DNA of 49,967 nucleotides from NCBI RefSeq assembly GCF_027706845.1, contig NZ_JAQGCZ010000023.1:1-49967 (forward strand), given 5' to 3'. How positions within the stretch are numbered: the stretch's first letter is position 1; each line of letters opens with the position of its first letter. The notes beneath the pieces are model-generated. The model saw only the letters and a program-made list of their open reading frames with translations. It was not told where the DNA came from and ran no database searches. Shown piece by piece: positions 1 through 8,626 of the stretch. The position numbers and the translations under genes were made by a program. The DNA comes from Mycolicibacterium sp. BiH015. GTDB taxonomy: Bacteria > Actinomycetota > Actinomycetes > Mycobacteriales > Mycobacteriaceae.

Positions 1-78
1 GACGGGAGGCCTTCGCCAATCAACGACCGCTACAGCGAGTCGTCACACTTCTTCAACCAACCTGCCTGGGTAGTACAG

Positions 79-975
79 CTAGGCGGCGACGGCCGGCTTC
101 AAGTAGGTCACCAGGCTCACGTCGATCGACTCGTCGATGAAGTAGTACTGGCAGCCCTTCAGGTAGCGCATGTACCGGTGGTAGTTCTCCTCGTCGGTCG
201 CCGCGATCGCGGCGTCCTTGTTCTGCTCGAGGCGGTCCGCCCAGATGCCGAGGGTCTTGATGTAGTGGTTGCGCAGGGAGATGGCTTCCGGCACCACGAA
301 GCCGGCCTTCTCGCCGTGCTCGATCATCATCTGCGTCGTCGGGATGCGTCCGCCCGGGAAGATCTCGGTGATCATGAACTTGATGAAGCGGGCCAGTTCG
401 AACGTCAGCTTCTTGCCGCGCTCGGCCAGGTCGTATGGGTGATAGCCGACGCTGCTCTGAATGGTCATCCGGCCGTCCTCGGGCAGGATGTCGTAGCAGG
501 TCTTGAAGAAGTCGTCGTAGCGCTCGAACCCGAAGTGCTCGAAGGCCTCGATCGAGACGATCCGGTCGACGGGGGAGTGGAACTGCTCCCAGCCCTCCAG
601 CCGGACGTCGAAGGTGCGCTCGGAATCCAGCTTGGCCAGCAGCTGATCGCAGTAGGCCTTCTGGTTCTTCGACAGCGTCAGCCCGATGACGTTGACGTCG
701 TACTTCTCCATCGCGCGCTGCAGCGTCAGACCCCAACCGCAACCGACCTCCAGCAGCGTCATCCCCGGCTTCAGGTCGAGCTTGTCGAGGTGCTGGTCCA
801 CGTTGGCGATCTGCGCCTCGGACAGTGTGCAGTTCGGCCCGGTGAAGAACCCGGAGCTGTACTTGCGCGTCGGATCCTGAAACACGCCGAAAAAGTCGTC
901 TGACAGGTCGTAATGGGCCTGGATGTCCTCGAAGTGAGGAGTCATATCCTTCGTGCCGCTGGATTGGTCAGACAT
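79..975 (-). CDS. mmaA4: Mycolic acid methyltransferase, MmaA4/Hma-like
   Basis: SAM-dependent methyltransferase of the mycolic acid cyclopropane synthase family (298 aa), expected to modify meromycolate chains on their carrier protein in the cytosol. The SAM loop VGCGWG is at residues 77-82; EAFEHFG and TEIFPGGR are family signatures. The C-terminal SLVTYLKP and the FEDIQAHYDLSDDFF start match what I recall of M. tuberculosis MmaA4 better than PcaA or CmaA2. ATG at 975 is chosen over an upstream in-frame codon at 1014 because AGGGGA lies just before it and the protein then starts like its relatives. Odd point: the usual YSCAYF motif reads YSSGFF, so the cysteine is serine (residue 41). It heads toward the window edge after a second paralogue. 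Family is certain; the MmaA4 assignment within it is moderate. Confidence 0.85.
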   Translation of the reverse strand: MSDQSSGTKDMTPHFEDIQAHYDLSDDFFGVFQDPTRKYSSGFFTGPNCTLSEAQIANVDQHLDKLDLKPGMTLLEVGCGWGLTLQRAMEKYDVNVIGLTLSKNQKAYCDQLLAKLDSERTFDVRLEGWEQFHSPVDRIVSIEAFEHFGFERYDDFFKTCYDILPEDGRMTIQSSVGYHPYDLAERGKKLTFELARFIKFMITEIFPGGRIPTTQMMIEHGEKAGFVVPEAISLRNHYIKTLGIWADRLEQNKDAAIAATDEENYHRYMRYLKGCQYYFIDESIDVSLVTYLKPAVAA

Positions 976-1126
976 ATTTCCCCTGCTCCGCGCTCTTTCT
1001 CGACACCACGTCAATTACCTGTGGAAGACCGTACCGAAGACGCGGCTCGACTCTTCTGCAAACACGCGCCCTAAGCGCATGAGCCTAGCGTTCGACCTGC
1101 CGAACGATCCAATCCGTCCCGCCCGA

Positions 1127-2002
1127 CTACTTGGCGAGGGTGAACTGGTTGACGTCGATGTAGCCGACGCGGAAGCCCTTCGCGCAGCCCGTCAGGTAGT
1201 GCATATAGCGGTCGTAGACCTCCTCGGACTGCACCGCGATCGCCTCGTCCCGGTGTGTCTCCAGTGCCTCGGCCCAGCAGTCCAGCGTGCGCGCGTAGTG
1301 CGGTTGCAGAGACTGCGTGCGTGTCAGCTCGAAGCCCGCCTTGCCTGCGTGCTCACCGACGAGCTCGATGGTCGGCAGGTATCCGCCCGGGAAGATCTCG
1401 GTGAGGATGAACTTGACGAACCGCGCGACCGAAAAAGTCAGCGGCATCCCGCGTTCGGTCATCTGCGGCATGGTCAGCGCCGTGATGGTGTGCAGGAGCA
1501 TCACGCCGTCGTCGGGCAGCACCCGGTGAGCCATCGCGAAGAAGTCGTCCCAGCGGTCCCGACCGAAGTGCTCGAACGCGCCGATCGACACGATCCGGTC
1601 GACGGGCCTGTCGAACTGTTCCCAGCCCTGCAGCAGGATCTCTTTGCTCCTGGAGTCGTCCGACGCCGCGAAAACCCTTTCGACATGCGCCTTTTGGTTC
1701 TCGCTGAGTGTCAGTCCGATGACGTCGACGTCATACTCCTGCACCGCCCGCATCATCGTGGCGCCCCAACCGCACCCGATGTCGAGCAGCGTCATGCCCG
1801 GCTGCAGGCCGAGCTTGCCGAGAGCCAGGTCGACCTTGGCCAGCTGAGCCTCCTCCAGCGTCATGTCCTCGCGCTCGAAGTAGGCACAGCTGTACGTCTG
1901 CGACGGGTCGAGAAACAGCCGGAAGAATTCGTCGGACAGGTCGTAATGAGCCTGCACATCGTCGAAATGTGGTGTCAGGTCCCGGGTTTTTCGTGAGGCC
2001 AT
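1127..2002 (-). CDS. Mycolic acid cyclopropane synthase family methyltransferase (PcaA/MmaA2-like)
   Basis: Second paralogue (291 aa), likely making cyclopropanes or methyl branches on mycolates. It has LLDIGCGWG for SAM binding, the intact YSCAYFERED segment, IGAFEHFG, TEIFPGG, and a C-terminus ending VNQFTLAK, which resembles PcaA, MmaA2 and CmaA more than MmaA4. The ATG at 2002 is preceded by AGGAAGG; upstream in-frame codons would add 54 residues unlike the family. A 151-bp gap separates it from the downstream methyltransferase, so the two may be transcribed separately or together. Sequence alone cannot separate PcaA from MmaA2 or CmaA, so no symbol is given. Confidence 0.87.
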   Translation of the reverse strand: MASRKTRDLTPHFDDVQAHYDLSDEFFRLFLDPSQTYSCAYFEREDMTLEEAQLAKVDLALGKLGLQPGMTLLDIGCGWGATMMRAVQEYDVDVIGLTLSENQKAHVERVFAASDDSRSKEILLQGWEQFDRPVDRIVSIGAFEHFGRDRWDDFFAMAHRVLPDDGVMLLHTITALTMPQMTERGMPLTFSVARFVKFILTEIFPGGYLPTIELVGEHAGKAGFELTRTQSLQPHYARTLDCWAEALETHRDEAIAVQSEEVYDRYMHYLTGCAKGFRVGYIDVNQFTLAK

Positions 2003-2072
2003 GAGGCGGCCTTCCTGCGGACACAGCCCGAAGAGGATCTCCTGTAGACGGCGCGATCGTGCCCTGCCCGGG

Positions 2073-2100
2073 ATGCTACGCGCAACTCGGCGATTGTGAA
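2073..2100 (-). promoter_or_regulatory. Candidate SigA-type promoter for the 1127-2002 methyltransferase
   Basis: Reading the minus strand, TTCACA (2100-2095) and TAGCAT (2078-2073) are separated by 16 bp, five of six matches to the -35 consensus and a TANNNT -10. They lie about 70 bp upstream of the start codon, downstream of the lipG stop. Seen by eye only. Confidence 0.4.
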
Positions 2101-2112
2101 TTAACGTGTGAG

Positions 2113-3015
2113 TCAGGGCACTTCGGCGAACGTGGTCTTGAGCTCGCCGACGATGTCGTCCCACAGCGGCTCGGGGAGTTCGTGGCCCATTCCTTCGAAG
2201 AGCACTAGCCGCGCATTCGCGATGGCGCGTGCGATCGCCCGGCCGCCCGACGGGCGCATCAACTTGTCCGCCTTGCCGTGGATCACCACCGTCGGCGCCG
2301 TGATCTCGCGGTCGTAGCCGCGGAGGCTGCCGCTGCCGAGGATCGCCGCGAACTGACGCCCGACGCCCGCGGGATAGTAGCTGCGGTCGTACCCTTCGAT
2401 GGCCTCGGCGCGCAGCCTGTCCTCCGCGGCCGGGTAGCCTGGGCTGCCGATGATCTTGGATACGCGAACCGCGTTGTCGATGATCGCGTCGCGGGACGTA
2501 CCCTTCGGCTTCTGCAGGATGGCCAGCAGTTGCGCAGGCCCCGGTGGCGGCAGCACCGCCTGGTTGTTGCTGGAGAAGATCACGCCGAGCGTCTTGACGC
2601 GCCTGCAGTGCCGGGCCGCGAAGACCTGCGCGATCATGCCGCCCATCGAAGCGCCGACCACATGCGCCGTGTCGATGCCGAGGTGGTCGAGCAGCGCCGC
2701 GACATCGTCGCTCATGTCTTCGAGCGTGTACGCCGCCGGGCTCGCCAACCCGACGAAAGACCGAGCCATGCGGGGCAGCAGCGGCGCGCCGGAATGTGCG
2801 CCCGCAAGCTTGCTCGACAGGCCGACGTCACGATTGTCGAATCGGATCACCCGCAGGCCCTGGTCGACCAGCTTCTCGCAGAATTCGGTACGCCAGAACA
2901 CCATTTGCGCACCGAGGCCCATGATGAGCACAACGGCGGGGTCACCCGGGTCGCCCATGTCCTCGTAGTAGATCTCCAGTTCGCCGGACGGCGCGGTGCC
3001 GCTGCGGATCTCCAA
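2113..3015 (-). CDS. lipG: Alpha/beta hydrolase, LipG-like
   Basis: Alpha/beta-hydrolase-fold protein of about 300 aa, probably an esterase, lipase or thioesterase; substrate not deducible. The nucleophile elbow is GASMGG, the oxyanion-side segment LIMGLGAQ follows the first strand, and GMGHELP near the C-terminus carries the probable catalytic histidine. Its place next to the mycolate methyltransferases matches lipG beside mmaA1-4 in M. tuberculosis (recalled synteny). Start choice: a TTG at 3015 follows ACGGAGG with 5-nt spacing, giving a protein starting EIRSGTAPSG. A TTG at 3072 is also open but has no ribosome site. The gene lies 60 bp after the stop of the upstream membrane protein, consistent with co-transcription. 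Confidence 0.82.
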   Translation of the reverse strand: MEIRSGTAPSGELEIYYEDMGDPGDPAVVLIMGLGAQMVFWRTEFCEKLVDQGLRVIRFDNRDVGLSSKLAGAHSGAPLLPRMARSFVGLASPAAYTLEDMSDDVAALLDHLGIDTAHVVGASMGGMIAQVFAARHCRRVKTLGVIFSSNNQAVLPPPGPAQLLAILQKPKGTSRDAIIDNAVRVSKIIGSPGYPAAEDRLRAEAIEGYDRSYYPAGVGRQFAAILGSGSLRGYDREITAPTVVIHGKADKLMRPSGGRAIARAIANARLVLFEGMGHELPEPLWDDIVGELKTTFAEVP

Positions 3016-3074
3016 CGCGACCTCCGTCTGCGGCTGAACTGACTTACTGAGTTGGGGAATGAAGCATGTCAAGG

Positions 3075-4871
3075 CTAAAGCGTCTCCTGCGCTGTTCGAC
3101 GCGCGGTGACGCGCGCACAGAGCAGGGCGCTAAGCGGGACGCTGAACCAGAGCAGCGCATAGGTGGGGTCATCAGGCGTCAGCTCGTCACGGATTGACGA
3201 GATCGCAGCGATCGCCGCGACCACCAGCAGCTGCGCTGAAGCGGTAAGGACCACCCCGCTATGGCGATTTACGTCAGCGGCAACGGGCGGCATCGACCAC
3301 AGGAGGGTGATCAGCGCGGCAGCGACTGCGATGTAGGGGGTCAGGGGCTGTGCGAGGGCGGTGGGGATCCATGCGGTACCAGCAACAATCAGCACTGGAA
3401 TGATGGCCAAGCGGCTCGCGACACTCGGTGCAAGCCACGTGTTCCGGCCGAGAAGCCCCAAGACCGTCCCGACGCATGCAATGGCCGCAAGACATATGAC
3501 CACCTGCACCGGACTGGCCCAAAACGTCACCGGGACATCCCATCCCAGCCTGATGACCGTGATCGGGGCAAACACGGGCACGAGGTAAAGCAGCCCCACC
3601 CGCGCTACGGCCTGTCCTACTGTGCCTCGCATCGACGCTCGAAGAGCCAGCGGCACGAGTGCAGCGACCGCAACCCAGGTGAAGACGAGGTCCAGTCGGT
3701 CGGGCAAGGTCATCATCGGCATCTCGCCCCGCACTGCCCCGAGCACCAGAAAGCCCGCCAACACCACGATGAATAGCAGCTGACCGGCGAGGGCTGCAAA
3801 GCCGACGACGACCGTGGCTGCGACGTCGCCGCGTTGTTCGAGGGGTTCCTTCCATGACCGTTGCGCAACGTAGGCGATCGCAGCGGCGACGATGACTGCG
3901 TGCGGCCACGACCAGAAGCCCCGAAGGCGCCAGTAACCTTCAAGATAGCCTGACGACAAACCCCACACGCCGGACACCTCAAGGGCGAGAATGCCGATCG
4001 CGCACAGGCAGACCAGGGCGGTCCACCTCCAATTAAGTCTGCGGTTATGGAGAACGTCCGCGCGGGAAGACCGACCGTGTGCGGCCTGAGCAACACCGAC
4101 GGCTGTCAGGACCGCGATAGCTGATGTCGAGATCGTGATCACGAGCGCACCCACGGGCTGTTCGGCGACAACGAGCGTCAAGAGTTCGTTAATGGAGGGC
4201 GCATTCGTGGCGCCCAGCGCTGCGGCGAGTCGAATATTCGCGTAAGCCAGCGGAATCCAGGTAAAGCCAATCAGCGCGGCAATAAGCAGCGCAACCCACG
4301 GTTGTGGCGCACGCCGCAGCACGAGCACCTGCAGAACTACCACCACCGTTGCGATCAGCCAGGCCACCGCCACGGGAGCAGCCACCCAGCTTCGACTGGT
4401 GGCCAGTATCAGTGCCGGAATGAGCGGTACCACAACTCCCGTGCACAGCGCCAGGACCACATGGTGTCGCGGAGCGTCTGTGCGGGTGGCCTTGTATGCG
4501 AAACCCGTTGCCAGCGCCCCGGTTCCCACTGCTAGACCACAAATGAACGGCCAAATCGGCGCGAAGGTGATCTGTAATTCACCAGGCAACAGGTCGATTT
4601 CCCGCTCCTCGACCACATTTGTAAAAAAGCCGAGGATGAGAACCAGCGTCGTCCCGATCCAGGTCGCGACGGTCAAGATGCGCAGCGGCACAGGAAGCCG
4701 GCTCGGGCGCAGCCGACTCGGCCTGGCCTGTGTCTCGTCCCACCAACGTTCGATGCGCTTAGACAGCGTCGACGACTGCAGATTTGCCCCCATCGCGTGA
4801 TCATGACGCAGGTGCAACCCGTTCGCACACTTTTCGCAAAGGTCGCTCGGGGTTATTGCCGTGGTTATCAC
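3075..4871 (-). CDS. Polytopic membrane protein of unknown function
   Basis: Hypothetical protein of up to 598 aa with many hydrophobic segments (by eye roughly 13-15 across residues 65-590), so an integral membrane protein. I recognise no transporter, transferase or kinase motif. A soluble N-terminus contains a CEKC pair followed by HLRHDH, which would be present only if the GTG at 4871 is used; an ATG at 4793 would remove it. Neither start has a clear Shine-Dalgarno. The gene sits between an ABC1-family gene (20 bp upstream) and lipG, on the same strand. As I recall, M. tuberculosis has no gene between lipG and Rv0647c, so this may be an insertion. Its stretch looks poorer in G and C and in preferred codons than its neighbours. 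Confidence 0.68.
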   Translation of the reverse strand: MITTAITPSDLCEKCANGLHLRHDHAMGANLQSSTLSKRIERWWDETQARPSRLRPSRLPVPLRILTVATWIGTTLVLILGFFTNVVEEREIDLLPGELQITFAPIWPFICGLAVGTGALATGFAYKATRTDAPRHHVVLALCTGVVVPLIPALILATSRSWVAAPVAVAWLIATVVVVLQVLVLRRAPQPWVALLIAALIGFTWIPLAYANIRLAAALGATNAPSINELLTLVVAEQPVGALVITISTSAIAVLTAVGVAQAAHGRSSRADVLHNRRLNWRWTALVCLCAIGILALEVSGVWGLSSGYLEGYWRLRGFWSWPHAVIVAAAIAYVAQRSWKEPLEQRGDVAATVVVGFAALAGQLLFIVVLAGFLVLGAVRGEMPMMTLPDRLDLVFTWVAVAALVPLALRASMRGTVGQAVARVGLLYLVPVFAPITVIRLGWDVPVTFWASPVQVVICLAAIACVGTVLGLLGRNTWLAPSVASRLAIIPVLIVAGTAWIPTALAQPLTPYIAVAAALITLLWSMPPVAADVNRHSGVVLTASAQLLVVAAIAAISSIRDELTPDDPTYALLWFSVPLSALLCARVTARRTAQETL

Positions 4872-4890
4872 CGACGGGCCATCGCGTCAG

Positions 4891-6246
4891 CTACGCGTCG
4901 AGCTGGTCGTCGTGTTCCCGTGCGACGTCGACCATGAAGTTCGCGAAGTATCCGGTCAACGCGGGGTCGCTCATCATCTGCCACTTCGGGGCGAGCAGCT
5001 TCATGTAGCGCTCGACATAGAGGAACTGCTTGCCGATGAGGACCAGTTCCCGCGGCAGCTTCACGTCGTACGCGTCGGCGAGGGCGGAGAGCTGCTTGCC
5101 GATCTCGGCATAGCTCAAGTCTCCCAACGACTTCAGGGTCAGCGGAGTGGCGAACTTCTCCAGATCCTTGGCCGCCTCCGCCTCGGGCCGCACGGTGCCG
5201 ACGGCACCCATCAGCACGACGATCTTGCCCGCGGCCGCGTGGTCCTTCTTCACCAGCAGGGCGTAGACGAGTTCGCGCAGCAGCCAGCGGGTCCGCGGAT
5301 CGATGCGGCCCATGATGCCGAAGTCGAAGAACACGATCTTGCCGTCGTCGTCGACGTAGAGGTTGCCCGCGTGCAGGTCGCCGTGGAACAGGCCGTGCCG
5401 CAGACCACCCTCGAAAACGCTGAACAGCAGCGCCTTGACCAGCTCGGTGCCTTCGAAGCCCCTCTTGCGGATCTCGGCGACGTCGTCGATGCGCACGCCG
5501 GTGATGCGTTCCATCGTCAGCACCCGCTCGCTGGTCAGATCCCAGTAGACCTGCGGCACGCGGATGTTCTCGCCGAGCGGCGACGCGTGCATGTGGGCCA
5601 CCCAGGCATCCATCGACTGCGCTTCGAGGCGGAAATCGAGTTCTTCGGCGAGGTTGTCGGCGAAGTCGGCAACGACGTCCTGTGCCGAGAGGCGCCTGCC
5701 CATCTTGGCCAGCTCGACGAGTTGGGCGCCCCGCTTGAGGATCTGCAGGTCGGCGGCGACCCGGCGGCGGATTCCCGGCCGCTGGATCTTGACCACGACC
5801 TCCTCGCCGGAATGCAGCGTGGCGTAGTGGACCTGCGCGATCGACGCGGACGCGAACGGCTTTTCGTCGAACGACTTGAAGAGGTTCTGCGGCTCGTCGC
5901 CGAGTTCCTCGCGGAAGAGTTTGTGGACGGCGTCGGTGTCTGCGGGCGGGACCCGGTCGAGCAGGCCGCGGAACTCCCGGCTCAGCGGTTCGCCGAACGC
6001 GCCCGGGCTCGACGCGATGATCTGGCCGAATTTGACGTAGGTCGGTCCGAGGTCGGCAAACGTCTGCGGGATCTGCTTGACGATCTTCTGCTGCAGCGTT
6101 CCGCGCCCGGTAATCGAGGACAGGACTCGGGCGCCGGTGCGAGTTATCTGCCAGCCGGTGACTCCGACGCGCGCCGCCTCCACCGGAAGTGGTACGCGGT
6201 CCAACCTGGCAACCTCGCGATGTGTCGATTTGCGCGGTGCACTCAT
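4891..6246 (-). CDS. ABC1/UbiB-family atypical kinase-like protein
   Basis: A 451-aa member of the ABC1/ADCK/UbiB family, atypical protein-kinase-like ATPases linked to isoprenoid lipid or quinone metabolism. Family marks are complete: KFGQ at 72-75, an alanine-rich ASIAQVH loop ending at residue 140, the nucleotide-contacting lysine in VVKIQRPG (K153), EELDFRLEA near 201-209, HGDLHAGN with D290 and N295, and DFG at 308-310. ATG at 6246. It is the positional counterpart of Rv0647c. Mycobacteria use menaquinone, so a ubiquinone role is not expected; a menaquinone or envelope-lipid role is possible but unproven. Confidence 0.88.
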   Translation of the reverse strand: MSAPRKSTHREVARLDRVPLPVEAARVGVTGWQITRTGARVLSSITGRGTLQQKIVKQIPQTFADLGPTYVKFGQIIASSPGAFGEPLSREFRGLLDRVPPADTDAVHKLFREELGDEPQNLFKSFDEKPFASASIAQVHYATLHSGEEVVVKIQRPGIRRRVAADLQILKRGAQLVELAKMGRRLSAQDVVADFADNLAEELDFRLEAQSMDAWVAHMHASPLGENIRVPQVYWDLTSERVLTMERITGVRIDDVAEIRKRGFEGTELVKALLFSVFEGGLRHGLFHGDLHAGNLYVDDDGKIVFFDFGIMGRIDPRTRWLLRELVYALLVKKDHAAAGKIVVLMGAVGTVRPEAEAAKDLEKFATPLTLKSLGDLSYAEIGKQLSALADAYDVKLPRELVLIGKQFLYVERYMKLLAPKWQMMSDPALTGYFANFMVDVAREHDDQLDA

Positions 6247-6316
6247 CTGGCCAGTGTCTCAAAAGGCGCCGCTCGCGCGAAAAAGCTGTGGATCAGGTCA
6301 CACAGGCGCGCGGCGG

Positions 6317-7315
6317 TCACGCGAAGGCGTTTTCCAGCTCGCTGCGGGTCAGCGCCGGGTCGGTTCCGGGCTGATAGGTCGGCACGGTGTGGGGCGCCAG
6401 GTCGGGGTCGATGCCGCCGGCGACCCGCGCCTTGGCCTGTTCGTACTCCGGCAACGGCCCCGACGCGGTGTGGATCCCGTTGATCACCGACCACACCACG
6501 GCCCGGCGCGCGGTGCGCTCGAGGGGGTTCGGATCGCGATGCTGGATCATTCCCTTGGCCCAGGTCGGCATCGTGTCGCGCACCGCCCAGTTCAGGGCCG
6601 CCAACGGCAGGGGCAGGCCGGGGCCGGTCGCCATCGCGGCGCCGTAGGTGACGGCCAGCTTGGGCAGATATGACTTCAGGCAGTCCAGCGTCTCCTGCTT
6701 GGTGGTGGGGAGGTCCGTGCCGCCCAGCGCGTGTCCGACGCGGACGAACTCGCCGTAGTAGCGATCAATCTTTCTGCCGCGCAACGGATTCGGATGATAG
6801 AGCTCGTGCGCGGTGGCGATACCCCACACGACGGTGGCGTAGTTCCACCGCAGCCACTCCGGGTCGTCGGCGTCATAGCGTGCCCCGTCGGGCCGGGTGC
6901 CCTTGATGGTGTGGTGCATGGAGCGCACTGCCAGCGCGAGCCGCTCTGCGGTGGGTGTCGAGCCGTATGCGGTGCCGATGAAGAATGCCACGGAATGGCC
7001 GAGCCGCGCCCCGAAGCCCTCGCGGTCGATCTCGGGCATCGGATTGTTCTTCGTCTCAGGCTTGACCAGGCGCGAATGGTGGACGCCCATCCAGTAGATG
7101 GACGGGTCGAGCCTTTCGATGAACGCCGCGCACTGCAGCCCGAAGATCAGGGCGTGGACATGGGAGTGCACGTGCCAGACGGCGCTGCCCGGACCGAACC
7201 ACCCCGGATCGCCCATCGGGCCTGCGAAGTCCATGCCGCGGAAGAAGTGCCTGCGGACTCGGGTGTCGAACTGCCTGTCCAACTCCTTCGCGACGATCTG
7301 ATGCGGCAGGAACAT
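6317..7315 (-). CDS. Oxygenase MpaB-like (DUF2236) protein
   Basis: A 332-aa protein of the DUF2236/MpaB family, which includes latex-clearing oxygenases and many uncharacterised mycobacterial members, probably haem-binding. Recognisable parts are the FFRGMDFAGPMGDPGWFGPG entry, the HVHSHVHALIFG segment, and WLRWNYATVVWGIATAHELY in the centre. ATG 7315 is chosen because TGGAGG sits 6 nt upstream; longer in-frame extensions would run through the divergent regulator. A TetR gene is divergent with a palindrome in the 90-bp gap, so this gene is probably its target. Substrate unknown. Confidence 0.8.
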   Translation of the reverse strand: MFLPHQIVAKELDRQFDTRVRRHFFRGMDFAGPMGDPGWFGPGSAVWHVHSHVHALIFGLQCAAFIERLDPSIYWMGVHHSRLVKPETKNNPMPEIDREGFGARLGHSVAFFIGTAYGSTPTAERLALAVRSMHHTIKGTRPDGARYDADDPEWLRWNYATVVWGIATAHELYHPNPLRGRKIDRYYGEFVRVGHALGGTDLPTTKQETLDCLKSYLPKLAVTYGAAMATGPGLPLPLAALNWAVRDTMPTWAKGMIQHRDPNPLERTARRAVVWSVINGIHTASGPLPEYEQAKARVAGGIDPDLAPHTVPTYQPGTDPALTRSELENAFA

Positions 7316-7329
7316 GGCGCCTCCAGAAT

Positions 7330-7351
7330 GGTCACAGGTGTTACCAGAATA
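7330..7351 (-). promoter_or_regulatory. Palindromic operator and -10 box of the MpaB-like gene
   Basis: GGTCACAGGTGTTACC (7330-7345) is an inverted repeat with half-sites GGTnACA and TGTnACC, typical in size for a TetR-family operator. Directly beside it on the minus strand is TATTCT (7351-7346), a good -10, with TGGCCA 17 bp further upstream as a weak -35. The operator would cover the start site of the MpaB-like gene, as expected for repression by the divergent TetR protein. Confidence 0.6.
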
Positions 7352-7393
7352 GCCTTTGGCTACGGATGTGGCCAGATCGCACCCGCAATTGCC

Positions 7394-7406
7394 TACGCTG
7401 TAGCGA
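7394..7406 (+). promoter_or_regulatory. Probable leaderless promoter of the TetR gene
   Basis: TACGCT (7394-7399) fits TANNNT. A start site at the usual distance falls on the A of the ATG at 7406, and no Shine-Dalgarno is present, so the mRNA is probably leaderless. Confidence 0.4.
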
Positions 7407-8014
7407 TGTCCGGTGCGACGTCGAGTCCGACCAGATGGGCGGGTGTCCCGCTGACCGACCGACGTGCCGAGCGCCGCGCGCTTCTGATCGACGCCGCCTA
7501 CCGACTCTTCGGCGACGGCGGTGAAGCGGCGCTGTCGGTGCGTTCGGTGTCGCGGGAATGTGGACTGAACACCCGCTACTTCTACGAGAGCTTCGCCGAC
7601 ACCGACCAGCTGCTCGGCGCGGTGTATGACCGGGTGAGCGTGGAGCTCGGCGAGGCCGTCGAGCACGCGATGGCGCGGGCCGAGGACTCGCTGCGCGCCC
7701 GAACCCGCGCCGGGATGGCGGCGGTGCTGCACTTCAGCTCCGTCGATCCCCGCCGCGGCCGCGTGCTGTTCACCGAGGCGCGATCCAACCCCGTGCTGAT
7801 CGCGCGCCGCGCCGCCACCGCCGACCTGCTCAGGGAAGCGGTCCTCACCGAGGGGTGGCGGCTGCAGCCCGGCTCAGATCCCGTCGCCGCCCTCGTGGGC
7901 GCCGCGATGTACACCGGCGCGATGGCCGAGCTGGCGCAGCAGTGGCTGGCGGGCAGCCTCGGTGACGATCTCGAGGCCGTCGTCGACTACGCGCTGCGAC
8001 TTGTGTTGCGCTGA
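7406..8014 (+). CDS. TetR/AcrR-family transcriptional regulator
   Basis: A 202-aa one-component repressor. Residues about 18-65 form the TetR helix-turn-helix (RRALLIDAAYRLFGDGG, then RSVSRECGLNTRYFYESFAD); the rest is a helical ligand-binding domain. ATG 7406 puts the HTH at the normal distance from the N-terminus. It is divergent from the MpaB-like gene and probably controls it through the palindrome at 7330-7345, and possibly itself. It converges on the DinB-fold gene with only 8 bp between stops. The ligand cannot be inferred. Confidence 0.88.
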   Translation: MSGATSSPTRWAGVPLTDRRAERRALLIDAAYRLFGDGGEAALSVRSVSRECGLNTRYFYESFADTDQLLGAVYDRVSVELGEAVEHAMARAEDSLRARTRAGMAAVLHFSSVDPRRGRVLFTEARSNPVLIARRAATADLLREAVLTEGWRLQPGSDPVAALVGAAMYTGAMAELAQQWLAGSLGDDLEAVVDYALRLVLR

Positions 8015-8022
8015 GGCCGTTC

Positions 8023-8622
8023 TCAGGTGTTGGCCGGGGTGAACGGCTTGAGCCACTCCGTCTCGGGCCATCCCTCCAGCCCTGCCAGCAACTCGTAGAG
8101 GGTCGCTCCGTCGATGGTCTCGCGGATGATGTCACCCTGACCGGCGTGCCTGGCCAGTTCTTCGATCATGTGGAAGAACACCCAGCGCACCGACCAGGCG
8201 GGCACGTCTTTGGGGAACCATGGCACGTCCTGCGGAATCGGCACCGCTGCACCGAGATCCGCCGTGTCGACCAGGCGCAGCGTCTCGGCGTTCTGACGGT
8301 CGAACGCGGCCAGCACGTCGGCCAGCGTGTCGTCCTCGCGCATCACGAACTGGTCCTCGTAGTCGCTCGCCTGGTCCTCCATCGGCCGCGTGTCACTCGC
8401 GTACAGGTCGGGCGCCGCGGCGACCCGCTCCATCCAGCCCTGCTGACAGTGCGTGACGTGCTTGATCAGACCGCCGATCGACAGCGCGCTTGCCGACGGC
8501 GTGGAGCGGGCCTGCTCGTCGGTCAGCCCGAATGCGATCGCGTGAAACGCGTACTGCTGCGCCTTCACATACTCCTTGAGTCCGGCGCGCTCGTCGGCAA
8601 TCGGCGGGGGCATTGCGGCCAT
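8023..8622 (-). CDS. DinB-superfamily protein (DUF664-like)
   Basis: A 199-aa four-helix-bundle protein of the DinB/YfiT superfamily, which includes mycothiol- and bacillithiol-dependent transferases. Putative metal-ligand histidines are in LIKHVTHCQQGW and HMIEELARHAGQGD, the usual pattern in this family. ATG at 8622 is preceded by AAAGGA. It lies 4 bp downstream of a second DinB-fold gene, and the pair probably forms an operon under the divergent WYL regulator. A thiol-transfer or detoxification role is a family-level guess only. Confidence 0.8.
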   Translation of the reverse strand: MAAMPPPIADERAGLKEYVKAQQYAFHAIAFGLTDEQARSTPSASALSIGGLIKHVTHCQQGWMERVAAAPDLYASDTRPMEDQASDYEDQFVMREDDTLADVLAAFDRQNAETLRLVDTADLGAAVPIPQDVPWFPKDVPAWSVRWVFFHMIEELARHAGQGDIIRETIDGATLYELLAGLEGWPETEWLKPFTPANT

Positions 8623-8626
8623 GGTT

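Noticed and set aside
1..78. Gene fragment at the left edge
   Set aside because: No supported frame or motif in these bases; it appears to be the 3' flank of the mmaA4-like gene.
4861..6483. A 540-codon open frame antisense to the ABC1-family gene
   Set aside because: No motif, biased composition, and the opposite strand encodes a complete ABC1 protein.
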